45,033 bases of DNA from Pelistega indica (lineage in GTDB: Bacteria > Pseudomonadota > Gammaproteobacteria > Burkholderiales > Burkholderiaceae_B). This document shows positions 20,938 through 31,243 of the stretch, piece after piece. The DNA is taken from assembly GCF_000506865.1 (NCBI RefSeq), contig NZ_AYSV01000088.1:1-45033 (forward strand), given 5' to 3'. Under the pieces are notes generated by a model, which made no database searches, was not told the origin of the DNA, and was given only the letters and a program-made list of their open reading frames with translations. A program made the position numbers and the translations under genes. Position 1 is the first letter of the stretch. The number at the start of each line of letters is the position of its first letter.

Positions 20938-21801
20938 ATGGACTCTCTACAAAGTATTCGGGTATTCTGCCAAGTAGTGCGATTAGGTAGTTTTACTGCC
21001 GCCGCTGATTTTTTAAATATATCCACGGCTATGGCAAGTAAACACATCACCAGTTTAGAGCAAAAAGTTCAAGCCAAACTTTTACATCGCACTAGTCGTA
21101 AAATAAGCCTTACCGAATTAGGCGAACACTATTACCAACAATGTTTGAGTGCATTAGAAACACTGGATAATGCTCAACTAGAAGTTCAACAAGGCACTAT
21201 CGCTCCTAAAGGTATTTTAAAAATTACCGTCCCCTTAATTTGTTGTACCCCCTATTTTGCCAATCTACTTCGTCTTTTTCGTGAAAAATACCCCGACATT
21301 CATTTGTCTATTTACCTTGAGAACAAACATACTAATTTGGTCGAAGAAGGCTTTGATTTAGCATTGCGTTCTACTGAAACATTAGAACCTGGTCTTATTG
21401 CTCGCCCACTTTGCAAAGTAAAATTTCGTTTTGTTGCCAGCCCTAACTACTTGAATAAGCATGGAAGACCAACTCAACTTGACGATTTAAAAAATCATGG
21501 TGGACTACTACCAAACTATACTAATCTTCCTATTAATATGCCAGCCGTCGCTGATTCCAATAACACACTATTACTGAAAGAAATGGCGCTAGCGGGCATG
21601 GGAATTGCTTATTTACCTGACTGGCTTACAGAGAGCTACTTAAAAAATGGTCAGCTTATTTCTCTGCTTGATGCTAGAAATACCTTAATGTTCCCAACAA
21701 TTTATGCTGTCTATGTGGATAGAAAATTTTTAAGTGCCAAAGTACGTGCTTTTATTGATTTTCTTGTCGAAAAGACAGCGTCTAAAACCCTTCAATTCTA
21801 A
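20938..21801 (+). CDS. LysR-family transcriptional regulator (next to a zinc alcohol dehydrogenase)
   Basis: LysR-type regulator of about 287 residues in the CrgA/DsdC-like branch: helix-turn-helix MDSLQSIRVFCQVVRLGSFT with TAAADFLNISTAMASKHITS, then the effector domain (ILKITVPLICCTPYF onward). ATG 20938 is used because GAGGA lies 5 nt upstream; the in-frame TTG at 20926 would fall inside the terminator's T run. It ends 9 nt before the alcohol dehydrogenase on the same strand, so both are probably one transcript. Confidence 0.9.
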   Translation: MDSLQSIRVFCQVVRLGSFTAAADFLNISTAMASKHITSLEQKVQAKLLHRTSRKISLTELGEHYYQQCLSALETLDNAQLEVQQGTIAPKGILKITVPLICCTPYFANLLRLFREKYPDIHLSIYLENKHTNLVEEGFDLALRSTETLEPGLIARPLCKVKFRFVASPNYLNKHGRPTQLDDLKNHGGLLPNYTNLPINMPAVADSNNTLLLKEMALAGMGIAYLPDWLTESYLKNGQLISLLDARNTLMFPTIYAVYVDRKFLSAKVRAFIDFLVEKTASKTLQF

Positions 21802-21810
21802 AGGATACTT

Positions 21811-22869
21811 ATGCCTATATTTAGTCGAGGTTATGCGGCTCGTGCTGCTAACCAACCTTTATCATTATTTTCATTTGAACGTCGAGATTTACGTGATGAC
21901 GATATCGAATTTGACGTTCTTTATTGTGGTGTCTGCCACTCTGACTACCATCATGTGACGGGTGATTGGAAGACAAACTATCCTTGTGTGCCCGGACATG
22001 AGATTGTTGGTATAGTCAAAAATATTGGTAGCAAAGTCACTCGTTTTGCTATCGGCGATAAGGTCGCCGTAGGCTGTATGGTTGATTCCTGTCGCCATTG
22101 CCAACCTTGTTTAAATCAACTGCAACAATATTGTGAAGAAGGGTCAACACTTACCTATAACGATACTGATCGTATTGATGATCGTCCTATGTTTGGCGGG
22201 TATAGCGACAATATGGTGGTTAGTGAAGCATTTGCACTACGTGTTCCTGCTAATTTAGATTTAGCTGCCGCTGCTCCTCTACTGTGTGCAGGTATTACAA
22301 CTTATTCCCCTTTACGTCACTGGAATGTAGGTAAAGGTAGTAAAGTTGGTGTGGTAGGACTTGGCGGTCTAGGTCATATGGCGATTAAATTTGCACACGC
22401 CATGGGAGCAGAAGTCACTCTTTTTACTCGCTCACCAGGCAAAGAGCAAGATGCACTTAAATTAGGCGCAGATCATGTTGTCATATCAACTGATAAACAA
22501 CAAATGAGTGCTATTGCTAATACATTAGATGTCATCATTGATACCGTTCCCTATTCTCATGATTTACAGGGATATTTGCGTACATTAGGTATTGATGGCC
22601 ACCTAGTTTTGGTGGGGTTGATTGATAAAATTGAACCAACAATTCATAGTGCACCTCTAGTTTTAGGACGTCGCTCTATTGCTGGCTCTTTGATTGGTGG
22701 TATTGAAGAGACTCAAGAAATGCTAGACTTTTGTGGTCAGCATAATATTGTTTCTGATATTGAGTTAATCGCTATTCAAGATATTAATCAAGCCTTTGAA
22801 CGTATGTCTAGAAGTGATGTCAAATATCGCTTTGTCATTGATATGAGTTCCTTGAAAAAAGAAAGCTAA
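21811..22869 (+). CDS. Zinc-dependent NAD(P) alcohol dehydrogenase (cinnamyl-alcohol/YahK type)
   Basis: Medium-chain reductase expected to reduce aldehydes with NADPH. Length 352 residues. Catalytic zinc site GVCHSDYHH and PGHEIVG; structural zinc cysteines in DSCRHCQPC plus a later Cys (QQYCEEG); the Rossmann motif GVVGLGGLGHMAIKFA; and a late SLIGG loop typical of the YahK/AdhC group. SD AAGGA precedes ATG 21811. Co-directional with the LysR gene; probable role in aldehyde detoxification, inferred from family. Confidence 0.93.
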   Translation: MPIFSRGYAARAANQPLSLFSFERRDLRDDDIEFDVLYCGVCHSDYHHVTGDWKTNYPCVPGHEIVGIVKNIGSKVTRFAIGDKVAVGCMVDSCRHCQPCLNQLQQYCEEGSTLTYNDTDRIDDRPMFGGYSDNMVVSEAFALRVPANLDLAAAAPLLCAGITTYSPLRHWNVGKGSKVGVVGLGGLGHMAIKFAHAMGAEVTLFTRSPGKEQDALKLGADHVVISTDKQQMSAIANTLDVIIDTVPYSHDLQGYLRTLGIDGHLVLVGLIDKIEPTIHSAPLVLGRRSIAGSLIGGIEETQEMLDFCGQHNIVSDIELIAIQDINQAFERMSRSDVKYRFVIDMSSLKKES

Positions 22870-22926
22870 ATAAACTAATCCACTTTATATCCATCATCCT
22901 TATTATGTGCCATGTGCTTTGTTTAC

Positions 22927-23175
22927 TTACTGATGAGGATGATGGTGTGGATTTTTAATAAGTTTACTGGTTAACTTAAAAATTAAAGGAGACAAGACAA
23001 AGACTGCCACAAATGCAGCAGGCCATGCACTTAACCATGCTTTTAACCATTTACTTAAAAAACCTTCCGAAAAGCCCATATGTAACCAAGTGACCCAAAG
23101 TGTCATCAAAAACGATAAACACATTGACATCAGTGCAGTATTTAATAAGCGTAATTTAACTTGATAATTATCCAT
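22927..23175 (-). CDS. DUF2798 small membrane protein
   Basis: An 82-residue protein with two predicted membrane helices (ALMSMCLSFLMTLWVTWLHM and WPAAFVAVFVLSPLIFKLT), matching the DUF2798 layout. The C-terminus is His-rich (NPHHHPHQ), a possible metal-binding tail. Function unknown. Divergent from the Kef-type gene. Confidence 0.8.
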   Translation of the reverse strand: MDNYQVKLRLLNTALMSMCLSFLMTLWVTWLHMGFSEGFLSKWLKAWLSAWPAAFVAVFVLSPLIFKLTSKLIKNPHHHPHQ

Positions 23176-23343
23176 ATGGTTTGGTGGTAAAAATAGATAG
23201 TTTATATATAAAAAAATGTTAACTTATAAATTATAAAGAAACTTCGTATTATACTTAAAACATTAGCTTAAAATAAACAAATTGGCGCATCAATTTATCT
23301 AAGCCGTTTTTTACCGACCCTCATAATTTTAAATCAATAATAT

Positions 23344-25167
23344 ATGGCAACCGTTTCCAGTAGTCTTCTTCAAGTTGTGCTTCTCTTAGCAGCAACTGTT
23401 ATTGCTGTACCCCTTTTTAAACGTTTAGGTCTAGGCTCTGTGCTGGGGTATCTAATTGCAGGGATTGCCATCGGTCCTTATGGATTACAACTCTTTTCGA
23501 ATATTAGTACGATTTTTCATATCTCCGAACTTGGCGTAGTCATGTTTCTATTCATTATAGGTCTAGAGATGAAGCCATCTTACCTATGGGCACTACGTAA
23601 ACAAATCTTTGTTGTAGGTGGATTACAAGTGCTTACAGGAGGAACATTATTAACGTTTGTTGGCATTGGATTTGGCGCCAATTGGCAGGTGGCTTTTGTC
23701 TGTGCTGCTGGCTTTGTCCTCACTTCTACCGCCATGGTAACCTCTATTATTCGTGAAAGAAATGAGCTGAATACACCAAGTGGTCAAAAGATTATTAGCA
23801 TCTTATTATTCCAAGACCTAATGATTGTTCCTCTATTATTCGTGATTTCTCAACTATCACCTACCAAGATAAAAAGCACGGTGCCTTTATGGGAAAGTAT
23901 TGGGATTGGTATTGCCTGTATTGCCATCCTTATCGTTTCCGGCTTATGGCTTCTCAATCCCTTATTTAAAAAACTTGCTCGTTACCAAGCACGTGACATT
24001 ATGACCGCTGCGGCTTTATTGGTGGTACTAGGGTCAGGTATGTTACTAGAATTTGCTGGTTTATCTATGGCAATGGGAGCCTTTTTGGCAGGTGTCTTAT
24101 TGTCTGAATCTAGTTTTAGACATCAATTAGAAGCAGATATTGAACCGTTTAGAGGTTTATTACTCGGCTTATTTTTTGTTAGTATAGGCATGTCGCTCAA
24201 CCTAAACTTGGTCCAAAAATATTGGTATTTATTACTAACAGGTGTGTTAGCACTTATGTTTACTAATATGTTGGTTGTTTACTCAATCGCTCGCCTAACA
24301 AAATCATCTCATAAAGAAGCATTTAATCGAGCCTTTATTATGAACCAAGGAGGGGAATTTGCATTTGTACTTTATACCTCTGCCCTATCTTTTGGCATTA
24401 TTAACGACCAAGAAAATGGATTAATGACGGCTGCTATCGTGATATCCATGGCATTTACGCCTATTTTCTTAAGACTTAAAACGTGGATTTTTGATAAAAA
24501 AGCCCCCAAACAGACTCAAGAAACACCGACCATTGATGAACAGCATGAGATTATTTTAGTTGGTGTAGGACGTTTTGGGCAAATTATTCGACAAATGCTT
24601 TGGACATCAGGGTATCAAAGAACCACTATTATTGATATAGACCAAGACTTAATCAATAGCCTTGCCCATTTTGGTGTGAAAACTTATTTTGGTGATGCGA
24701 CACGACCTGAGCTTCTACGAATTGCAGGAATTGAAAAAGCACGTCTTTTGATCGTTGCTATCAACAACCCACAACATACTAATGCAATTGTCGCCTTTGC
24801 TAAGTCAGTCAATCCTAACCTTAAAATTGTAGCTCGTTCCTATGACAGAATTCACACTTATCATTTATATAATCTAGGTGTAGAAAAAATTGTCAGAGAA
24901 ACATTTGATAGTGCAGTACTAAGTGGGCAACATGCACTAGAATTGTTGGGAACGGAGCTTGAAACAGCGCAGGAAATTAGCCAACTCTACAGTAAACTAA
25001 ATCGACAAGGCATGAAAGCAACTGCTGCGTTATATGACTCCAGCATTAAAATGTTTAATAATAAAGCACTGAATGCAGAAGCCAAAGCACAAGAACAAAA
25101 AATGTTTGAAGCCATCCAGGAGCTTATTGCTAGTAAAAAATTGCTCAAAGAAGAAAACGAGGACTAG
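23344..25167 (+). CDS. Kef-type cation:proton antiporter (CPA2) with TrkA-N domain
   Basis: Potassium efflux or cation:proton exchange protein. Length 607 residues: about twelve membrane helices of the Na/H exchanger fold (residues 1-380; GYLIAGIAIGPYGLQ, QDLMIVPLLFVISQL, GAFLAGVLLSESSFRHQLEA), then a TrkA-N nucleotide-binding domain (about 400-520; ILVGVGRFGQIIRQML, IDIDQDLI, YFGDATRPELLRIAGI). This is the KefB/KefC plan, where glutathione adducts or nucleotides gate transport. No KefF/KefG subunit gene is adjacent. Its TAG stop overlaps the stop of the opposite gene in a CTAG palindrome. Confidence 0.9.
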   Translation: MATVSSSLLQVVLLLAATVIAVPLFKRLGLGSVLGYLIAGIAIGPYGLQLFSNISTIFHISELGVVMFLFIIGLEMKPSYLWALRKQIFVVGGLQVLTGGTLLTFVGIGFGANWQVAFVCAAGFVLTSTAMVTSIIRERNELNTPSGQKIISILLFQDLMIVPLLFVISQLSPTKIKSTVPLWESIGIGIACIAILIVSGLWLLNPLFKKLARYQARDIMTAAALLVVLGSGMLLEFAGLSMAMGAFLAGVLLSESSFRHQLEADIEPFRGLLLGLFFVSIGMSLNLNLVQKYWYLLLTGVLALMFTNMLVVYSIARLTKSSHKEAFNRAFIMNQGGEFAFVLYTSALSFGIINDQENGLMTAAIVISMAFTPIFLRLKTWIFDKKAPKQTQETPTIDEQHEIILVGVGRFGQIIRQMLWTSGYQRTTIIDIDQDLINSLAHFGVKTYFGDATRPELLRIAGIEKARLLIVAINNPQHTNAIVAFAKSVNPNLKIVARSYDRIHTYHLYNLGVEKIVRETFDSAVLSGQHALELLGTELETAQEISQLYSKLNRQGMKATAALYDSSIKMFNNKALNAEAKAQEQKMFEAIQELIASKKLLKEENED

Positions 25168-27004
25168 TCATTTTTTTCAGGCATTAAGGCATTTTGATCT
25201 AATAAATTTAACTGGTCAATTTCTACCAAGTTTTGGTGAATTTTTCTAACATGCACAAGAGTAGACATCAGCTCTAAGAAACTATGGTTATCAATAAGTT
25301 GCTCTCTTAAATGGCGTAAACTATCTTCTTGTAGTTTAAGTAATAAATCTTGCTCTTGTCGCAATAAATTATCAAATTTCACTTCTACTGATCGAGTCTG
25401 ATACCCATCTGCATTAGCCCAAATAAAATGTTGTATGAGCAAAAACACATACTCTCTAATACTCATATAACTCTCTGACAATCGCTGCTGAATGACTGTT
25501 GATAATATTAATCCATCAGAAGTACTTGGAGATACAGACAAATTCTGAGCCATATTTTTTTTGTGCTTTTTTTTGCTTCTTTGCCGATATCAACAATTAA
25601 TGATCCTAAAACATTCAATTGGAATAAATGATCTTCATCGCGAGGGTTATTCGTTTGCAATTGACTCGTAAAATATACTATCTGTGCATACAACTCTTTT
25701 ACCTGAGTATCATAAAAAGCTTTAGCATCAGCAACTAATAACTGCTGATCTGTTAACGTGGAAACTTGAGGATTATCAAACTGATAAACTGTATCAGGTT
25801 TAATATAAAAAGCATGGCAAAGCTCCTCAATACAAACTCTCATTAAATGTTGGGTTTCCAAATGCACAGCTCGAACAGCTGAGTCTCCAGAACATAACAT
25901 ATTAGGGGTCAAATATTTAGCTTTGATCGATGTAAATTCTTTCCCGATGCGACTAGAAGGTTCTTTTTTCTCAGGTAACCATTGATATAACATTTCTGAT
26001 AAACGAGACTGTATCGGCCAAAATAATGAGACCCCTAGCACATTAAATAGGGTATGAAATAAAGCCAATTGCAACAAAGAATTCATAGAAAACTCAGCGG
26101 CAATTGCTTTTACCACACTCACAAGTGGAATCCAAATCATCAATGCCAACAAGGCAGTAACAATATTGAACAGTACATGTACAATCGCCAAACGTTTACC
26201 ATCTCTAGAGCTTTCCAATATTCCAACAAATGCTGTCACCACACTACTCCCTACATTAGAGCCAAGAGCAATAGCAAACGATTGATCTACATTGATTTGT
26301 CCTGCACTTAAAGAGGCTAACGTCAAAATCAACGCTGCATGTGTGGATTGTAAAAGAATCGTAATGATAAAACCAATTAAGCTAAAGGTAAGAATATTGA
26401 GTAAACCATCTGTCTGAACTCGGCTAAAGTCCATATCATTACCTAGCGTTCCAAAGCCTTTTTGCAGTGTCTCAATCCCAATAAAGATTAAAGCTATCCC
26501 AATAAAAACCCTGCCAATAGATTTTGTTTTACCTTTAAAAAAACTCGCTAATACACCTAATACAAAAATAGGTGTTGCAAAAACACTTAAGCTAATATTT
26601 TTACCTAATAAGGCTAATAACCAGATACCACTTGTAGCGCCTAAATTAGTTCCTAAAATAATACTGATACCACCTGCTAGCGTAATTAAACCAGTACCCA
26701 AAAAGGCTATCGTTAGCAAAGACACAAGTGTGCTTGATTGCAAAATAAATGTAGAGAACATCCCGAATAGCAATCCTTTAAATGGAGTTTTCGTACCACT
26801 TGCCATTAGGCGCTCTACTGTCCCTCCCGTACCAGCTTGCAAACCATCCTCAATACATTGCATACCAAATAAAAACAGTGCAATACCATAACTTAATTGA
26901 GCAAATGCATGACTATGCCCAAATCCAACTACCGTAGTGATAAGACATAGCACCATCACTAAATATTTAATAATAGTTTGAGTTTTCGGTGTGAAGACTT
27001 GCAT
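25164..27004 (-). CDS. Na/Pi cotransporter family protein with PhoU-like tail, frame broken at an A8 tract
   Basis: Sodium-dependent phosphate transporter (NptA/YjbB type). The N-terminal half has two repeated Na/Pi domains with the QSST motif (FILQSSTLVSLLTIAFLG, LLQSTHAALILTLASLS). A PhoU-like helical region follows (about 380 onward). The frame then runs into IWLRICLYL and stops after 498 residues, while the helical domain goes on in the -1 frame (MAQNLSVSPS onward) to 25164. On the coding strand two A8 runs (25567-25574, then 25555-25562) lie at the junction; adding one A, or a -1 ribosomal slip on A-AAA-AAA, joins both parts into about 613 residues, the family's normal size. Confidence 0.85.
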
Positions 27005-27072
27005 AAGGTTTATACAGTTAATTGGGAAAGATATCTAATCGCTAAGAATAGCATAAACGCTAAGAATAAACG

Positions 27073-27105
27073 TAAAAAAGCCACTTATATTCAATAAGTG
27101 GCTTT
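27073..27105 (-). terminator. Intrinsic terminator after the tRNA-Asn pair
   Basis: Perfect 12-bp stem AAAGCCACTTAT / ATAAGTGGCTTT with a 5-nt loop; on the minus strand it is followed by six T's. It lies just beyond the 3' end of the tRNA-Asn genes and before nptA. Confidence 0.88.
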
Positions 27106-27109
27106 AACT

Positions 27110-27185
27110 TGGCTGCCCCAACTGGGTTCGAACCAGTGACCTGCGGATTAACAGTCCGTCGCTCTACCGACTGAGCTATGGGGCA
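27110..27185 (-). tRNA. tRNA-Asn (GTT), copy 2
   Basis: 76 nt including an encoded CCA (27110-27112). Acceptor stem TGCCCCA/TGGGGCA, D-loop AGCTCAGTCGGTAGAGC, anticodon GTT in GACTGTTAATC, and T-loop GTTCGAACC. Identical to the copy at 27207-27282. Confidence 0.97.
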
Positions 27186-27206
27186 AAATTCTATTGTTTT
27201 TGATGC

Positions 27207-27282
27207 TGGCTGCCCCAACTGGGTTCGAACCAGTGACCTGCGGATTAACAGTCCGTCGCTCTACCGACTGAGCTATGGGGCA
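27207..27282 (-). tRNA. tRNA-Asn (GTT), copy 1
   Basis: Same sequence as the next copy, separated by 21 nt, with encoded CCA. First in the transcript from the promoter at 27297-27325. Confidence 0.97.
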
Positions 27283-27296
27283 ACATCAAGAATGTA

Positions 27297-27325
27297 ATTA
27301 TGACAAAGTTTATTTAGTAATGCAA
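27297..27325 (-). promoter_or_regulatory. Promoter of the tRNA-Asn pair
   Basis: On the minus strand TTGCAT, 17-nt spacer, CATAAT; the tRNA begins 15 nt after the -10 box. The region 27326-27451 beyond it shows nothing else. Confidence 0.7.
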
Positions 27326-27451
27326 GAAATTATCAAGTATTCACGAATTTATTTTTATTTCGTCTTATAAATGCAACTAATAACTCTTGCATGTCTCATC
27401 ACCATAAACCTCTCATCACATACTATGTAATCCTTATCGTTACACAAGAAC

Positions 27452-28564
27452 TTATTCCTCGTTCTCCAATAATTTCCTACACTCTTCAAGATAACTCTGT
27501 TCAGTAGGATGCAGACTAGGATATTGTAGTTTGAGTGACTTTAGCGCCTGTAATACGGCATCAGCAACTACAATACGGGCATAAGGCTTACTATTACCAG
27601 GAATAACATACCAAGGAGCATATTCTGTCGCTGTATGTTTAATGGTTTCTTCATAAGCATGCATATAGTCATTCCAAAACTTACGTTCATATAAGTCATT
27701 TTTATCAAATTTCCAATTTTTATCAGGATCTTCAATTCTCGCAAGTAAACGCGATTTTTGCTCCTCTTTAGAAATATGCAGATAAAATTTTAATACCACT
27801 ACACCATTACGACTAATATGTTTTTCAAAGTCTTTAATAGATTCTAAGCGTTCATCCCAAATATGCTTTGTGACTAATTTTTTAGGAATCGGCTCACTCT
27901 CAAGAATATCTGGGTGTACTCTCGCTATCAGAGTTTCCTCATAATAAGAACGATTAAAAACGCCAATATTCCCTCTTTCAGGCAAATCACAAGTTGTACG
28001 CCATAAGAAATCATGCGATAACTCTTTATAACTTGGTCGCTTAAATGAGAAAACCTCTATGCCTTGCGGGTTCACACCAGAAAGAATATTTTTAATAGTT
28101 GAGTCTTTGCCTGCCGCATCCATTGCTTGAAAGACGAGTAGCAATGACCATTTGTTATCCGCATATAAAACCATTTGTTGCTTAGCAATTTGCTTAACAA
28201 TATCCTCTAAGATTTCAGCGGCTTCTTTCTCATCTACATCAAACCCTGGTGATACTGGGCACTCGGAAAGGTCAAATTTTTTGCCATTCTCAACACGATA
28301 TTTAGCAGAAATATTTTCTTGATAAATATCAGACTTGTTTTTTATCGTAAGAAGAGTTCTTTTTCCTTTTGATCAGAATCTTTATTATTTTTGTCTTTAC
28401 TATCTTTAGATGCTTTATCTTTGTGATTTTTATCTTTTAAATTCTTCTTTTTTAGAAGATTTAGTAGGGTTTACCGCTAATAGAACATCATCTTCAGCGT
28501 AGTGTTGATGCTTTTTATGAGAATCTTTTTTAGATTTTTTCTTATCAGATTTATCTTTGCTCAT
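27452..28564 (-). pseudogene. ppk2: Polyphosphate kinase 2 family protein with lysine-rich N-terminal tail, two frame breaks
   Basis: Phosphotransferase between polyphosphate and nucleotides. The catalytic domain is intact: YRVENGKKFDL, Walker A in FQAMDAAGKDSTI, Walker B region IGVFNRSYYEE, the lid residues SRLLARIEDPDKNWKF, and EYAPWYVIP. It is the short, single-domain class. ATG 28564 has AAGGA. From there the tail reads about 45 residues of Lys/Ser/Asp/His (SKDKSDKKKSKKDSHKKHQH), then hits a stop at a surplus base in 28435-28441, continues in the +1 frame as more KDKNHKDKASKDSK, and must regain frame through a missing base between 28350 and 28374. An internal start at 28174 would skip the tail and part of the domain. 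Confidence 0.82.
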
Positions 28565-28645
28565 GGTAGTTATCCTTAACTCTGTTAATCGTTTCTATAA
28601 CATACCACAGAATGAGCTTTTAAGCGTTACAAAAAACAATCCGTA

Positions 28646-29248
28646 TCAACTTTGGATATGGTGATAAGCAAGATTAGAGGAGAACGCAAATCTATCCAAA
28701 CCGATACGGATTGTAGTGTCTGAATCACATAAGAGGCAAGATGATTCAGACAGTGCTTGGGGTGAAGTCAAGCTAACCCAAGCAGACATTGGAGGAGCTC
28801 TAGACCCTAAAGGTGGACCTAAATACTGTTTAGGAAAAATTTGACTATATTGTGCTAATACATCTGATAAGAAACTGCTATCTATCAATGCAAGAGGATT
28901 GTAACCCCATCCAGAGGCCATACCCATATGATTGATAGAAAAGAAGGCACACGTATAAACATCAGCCTTATCACTTGCCACAATCCCCTCTAAATCGGAA
29001 GACGTAGCATTAGTTAAATCCTGATTGGTAGAATTATCATTAAGATTAATCCATGTATAGGCTTTATGCCCACTTGGCAAACAAATCTCAAGACGAATTT
29101 GTTCATCATGAGAATTTTGGCTTGGCATAAAGCCAATCGGCACTAAGCTTCGAACTGAAAAAAGTACAAGCATAGCCCACAGCATAAAATGCTGCTGTTT
29201 AGGACTTAATTGAAACTTATACTTTATAGAATGCACTGTAATACTCAA
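28646..29248 (-). CDS. DUF2946-like protein
   Basis: About 200 residues, one N-terminal membrane helix (FMLWAMLVLFSVRSLVPIGF), then VPIGFMPS, an extracytoplasmic CLPSGH segment, a Cys (TCAFF), and GPPLGSRAPP, the DUF2946 hallmarks. Function unknown; relatives are often found near copper or TonB genes, but here the neighbours are ppk2 and typA. The start is uncertain: TTG 29248 or GTG 29236, the latter with GAG upstream. The 45-residue tail after RAPP (with SCLLCDSD, two cysteines) is longer than I expect. Confidence 0.65.
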   Translation of the reverse strand: MSITVHSIKYKFQLSPKQQHFMLWAMLVLFSVRSLVPIGFMPSQNSHDEQIRLEICLPSGHKAYTWINLNDNSTNQDLTNATSSDLEGIVASDKADVYTCAFFSINHMGMASGWGYNPLALIDSSFLSDVLAQYSQIFPKQYLGPPLGSRAPPMSAWVSLTSPQALSESSCLLCDSDTTIRIGLDRFAFSSNLAYHHIQS

Positions 29249-29333
29249 AAACTTAGTTTTCGTTGAATTAGAGATATATTACCAAACTTTTACATAAAAA
29301 CTAATGATAAAAATCAAATTCATTTTTTTAATT

Positions 29334-29364
29334 AAAAAAGACCTGATGGATACCATCAGGTCTT
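29334..29364 (-). terminator. Intrinsic terminator of the rimP-typA operon
   Basis: Perfect 12-bp stem AAGACCTGATGG / CCATCAGGTCTT with a 3-nt loop, followed on the minus strand by a run of T's. It lies about 55 nt after the typA stop. Confidence 0.92.
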
Positions 29365-29419
29365 GACACTTTATAAGTATTACCTTAATAAAATGGCATA
29401 TACATCTTAGCCGTGAAAA

Positions 29420-31243
29420 TTACACAGCGGCTTCACGTGCTGCACGTTTACGCTCATGCTCAAGTAAATAACGCTTACGTAGACGAATGCTCTTAGGGGT
29501 TACTTCTACTAATTCATCGTCATCAATAAACTCAACCGCATATTCAAGTGTTAATTTGATAGGTGGAACTAAACGAACAGCCTCATCAGTACCTGACGCA
29601 CGGATATTAGTTAATTGTTTACCTTTAATTGGGTTAACGACTAAGTCATTATCACGGCTATGGATACCAATAATCATTCCTTCATAAAGTGGTTCACCTG
29701 GCGATACAAACATACGACCACGATCTTGTAGTTTCCAAAGAGCATATGCCACCGCATCACCATTATCTTGGCTAATAAGCACTCCGTTGCGACGCTCACC
29801 AATACTACCTTCACGGACTGGTGCATAATCATCAAAAATATGGCTCATTAAACCTGTACCACGTGTCATTGATAAGAAATCACCAGAAAAACCAATTAAA
29901 CCACGTGCTGGAATACGGTACTCTAAACGGGTACGACCACGACCATCAGATTCCATATTAAGCAATTCGCCTTTACGACGACCTAACTCTTCCATCACGC
30001 CACCTTGGTGCTCGTCCTCAACGTCAATAGTTAACAATTCCATTGGTTCACAACGAACACCATCAATTTCTTTAAATACAACTCGTGGACGTGATACGGC
30101 TAATTCATACCCTTCACGGCGCATATTCTCAATTAAAATTGTTAGGTGTAATTCACCTCGACCATTCACTTCAAATACAGTATCATCATCAGTATCTTTT
30201 ACACGTAAAGCCACGTTTGATTTTAATTCAAGATTTAAACGATCACGGATTTGGCGACTAGTTACGTATTTACCTTCACGTCCTGCTAATGGTGAAGTAT
30301 TTACCATAAAGTTCATTGTTAAGGTTGGTTCATCAATCTTAAGCATTGGTAATGCTTCAGGAGTGGCTGGGTCACAAATTGTACAACCAATTCCAATCTC
30401 CTCAATACCATTAATCAATACAATGTCCCCTGCTTCTGCAGAATCAACAAGCTCTCGGTCTAATCCTTTGAATTTTAAGACTTGATTAATGCGGCCTTTA
30501 ATTGGTTCTCCTTCTGGGCCAAACTTCACAATAACATCTTGACCTGGACGTACACGGCCACGATTAACACGACCTACACCAATTTTACCGACATAGCTGT
30601 TGTAGTCTAAAGAAATAATTTGTAATTGCAATGGCGCGTCTGCATTATCATTACGTTGTGGCACGTATTTTAAGACAGTATCAAATAAAGGACGCATATC
30701 TCCGCTACGAACGTCTTCAGTTAACCCAGCGAAACCATTTAAACCAGAAGCATAAACGATTGGGAAATCTAATTGTTCTTCTGTAGCACCTAATTTATCA
30801 AATAAATCAAATGTGGTATTCACTACATAATCTGGACGAGCACCAGGGCGATCAATTTTATTCACCACTACGATAGGCTTTAAACCTAGAGCTAATGCTT
30901 TTTTAGTCACAAAACGAGTTTGAGGCATAGGCCCCTCAACTGAGTCCACTAACAGTAATACACCATCAACCATCGATAGCACACGTTCTACTTCACCACC
31001 AAAGTCTGCGTGTCCTGGGGTATCCACAATATTAATATGTGTACCCTCATACTCTACGGCACAGTTTTTAGAAAGAATAGTAATACCACGCTCTTTTTCA
31101 ATATCATTAGAGTCCATCACACGTTCAGCAACGTGTTGATTTTCACGGAAAGTACCTGATTGGCGAAGTAATTGGTCAACCAATGTTGTTTTACCATGGT
31201 CAACGTGGGCAATAATAGCAATGTTGCGGAGCGCACGGCTCAT
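29420..31243 (-). CDS. typA: Ribosome-associated GTPase TypA/BipA
   Basis: Translational GTPase acting in 50S assembly and stress adaptation. Length 607 residues. G1 [10 protein letters not shown]2 region ERGITI, G3 [16 protein letters not shown]4 NKIDRPGAR; then beta-barrel domain II, EF-G-like domains III and V, and the BipA-specific C-terminus ([19 protein letters not shown]). ATG overlaps the truB stop by 4 nt (ATGA), showing translational coupling at the end of the operon. Confidence 0.97.
   Translation of the reverse strand: MSRALRNIAIIAHVDHGKTTLVDQLLRQSGTFRENQHVAERVMDSNDIEKERGITILSKNCAVEYEGTHINIVDTPGHADFGGEVERVLSMVDGVLLLVDSVEGPMPQTRFVTKKALALGLKPIVVVNKIDRPGARPDYVVNTTFDLFDKLGATEEQLDFPIVYASGLNGFAGLTEDVRSGDMRPLFDTVLKYVPQRNDNADAPLQLQIISLDYNSYVGKIGVGRVNRGRVRPGQDVIVKFGPEGEPIKGRINQVLKFKGLDRELVDSAEAGDIVLINGIEEIGIGCTICDPATPEALPMLKIDEPTLTMNFMVNTSPLAGREGKYVTSRQIRDRLNLELKSNVALRVKDTDDDTVFEVNGRGELHLTILIENMRREGYELAVSRPRVVFKEIDGVRCEPMELLTIDVEDEHQGGVMEELGRRKGELLNMESDGRGRTRLEYRIPARGLIGFSGDFLSMTRGTGLMSHIFDDYAPVREGSIGERRNGVLISQDNGDAVAYALWKLQDRGRMFVSPGEPLYEGMIIGIHSRDNDLVVNPIKGKQLTNIRASGTDEAVRLVPPIKLTLEYAVEFIDDDELVEVTPKSIRLRKRYLLEHERKRAAREAAV

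Noticed and set aside
27110-27282. Direct repeat or integration site at the two tRNA-Asn genes
   Set aside because: The repeat is simply two full tandem tRNA genes with a promoter and terminator; no integrase or attachment-site duplication is seen.
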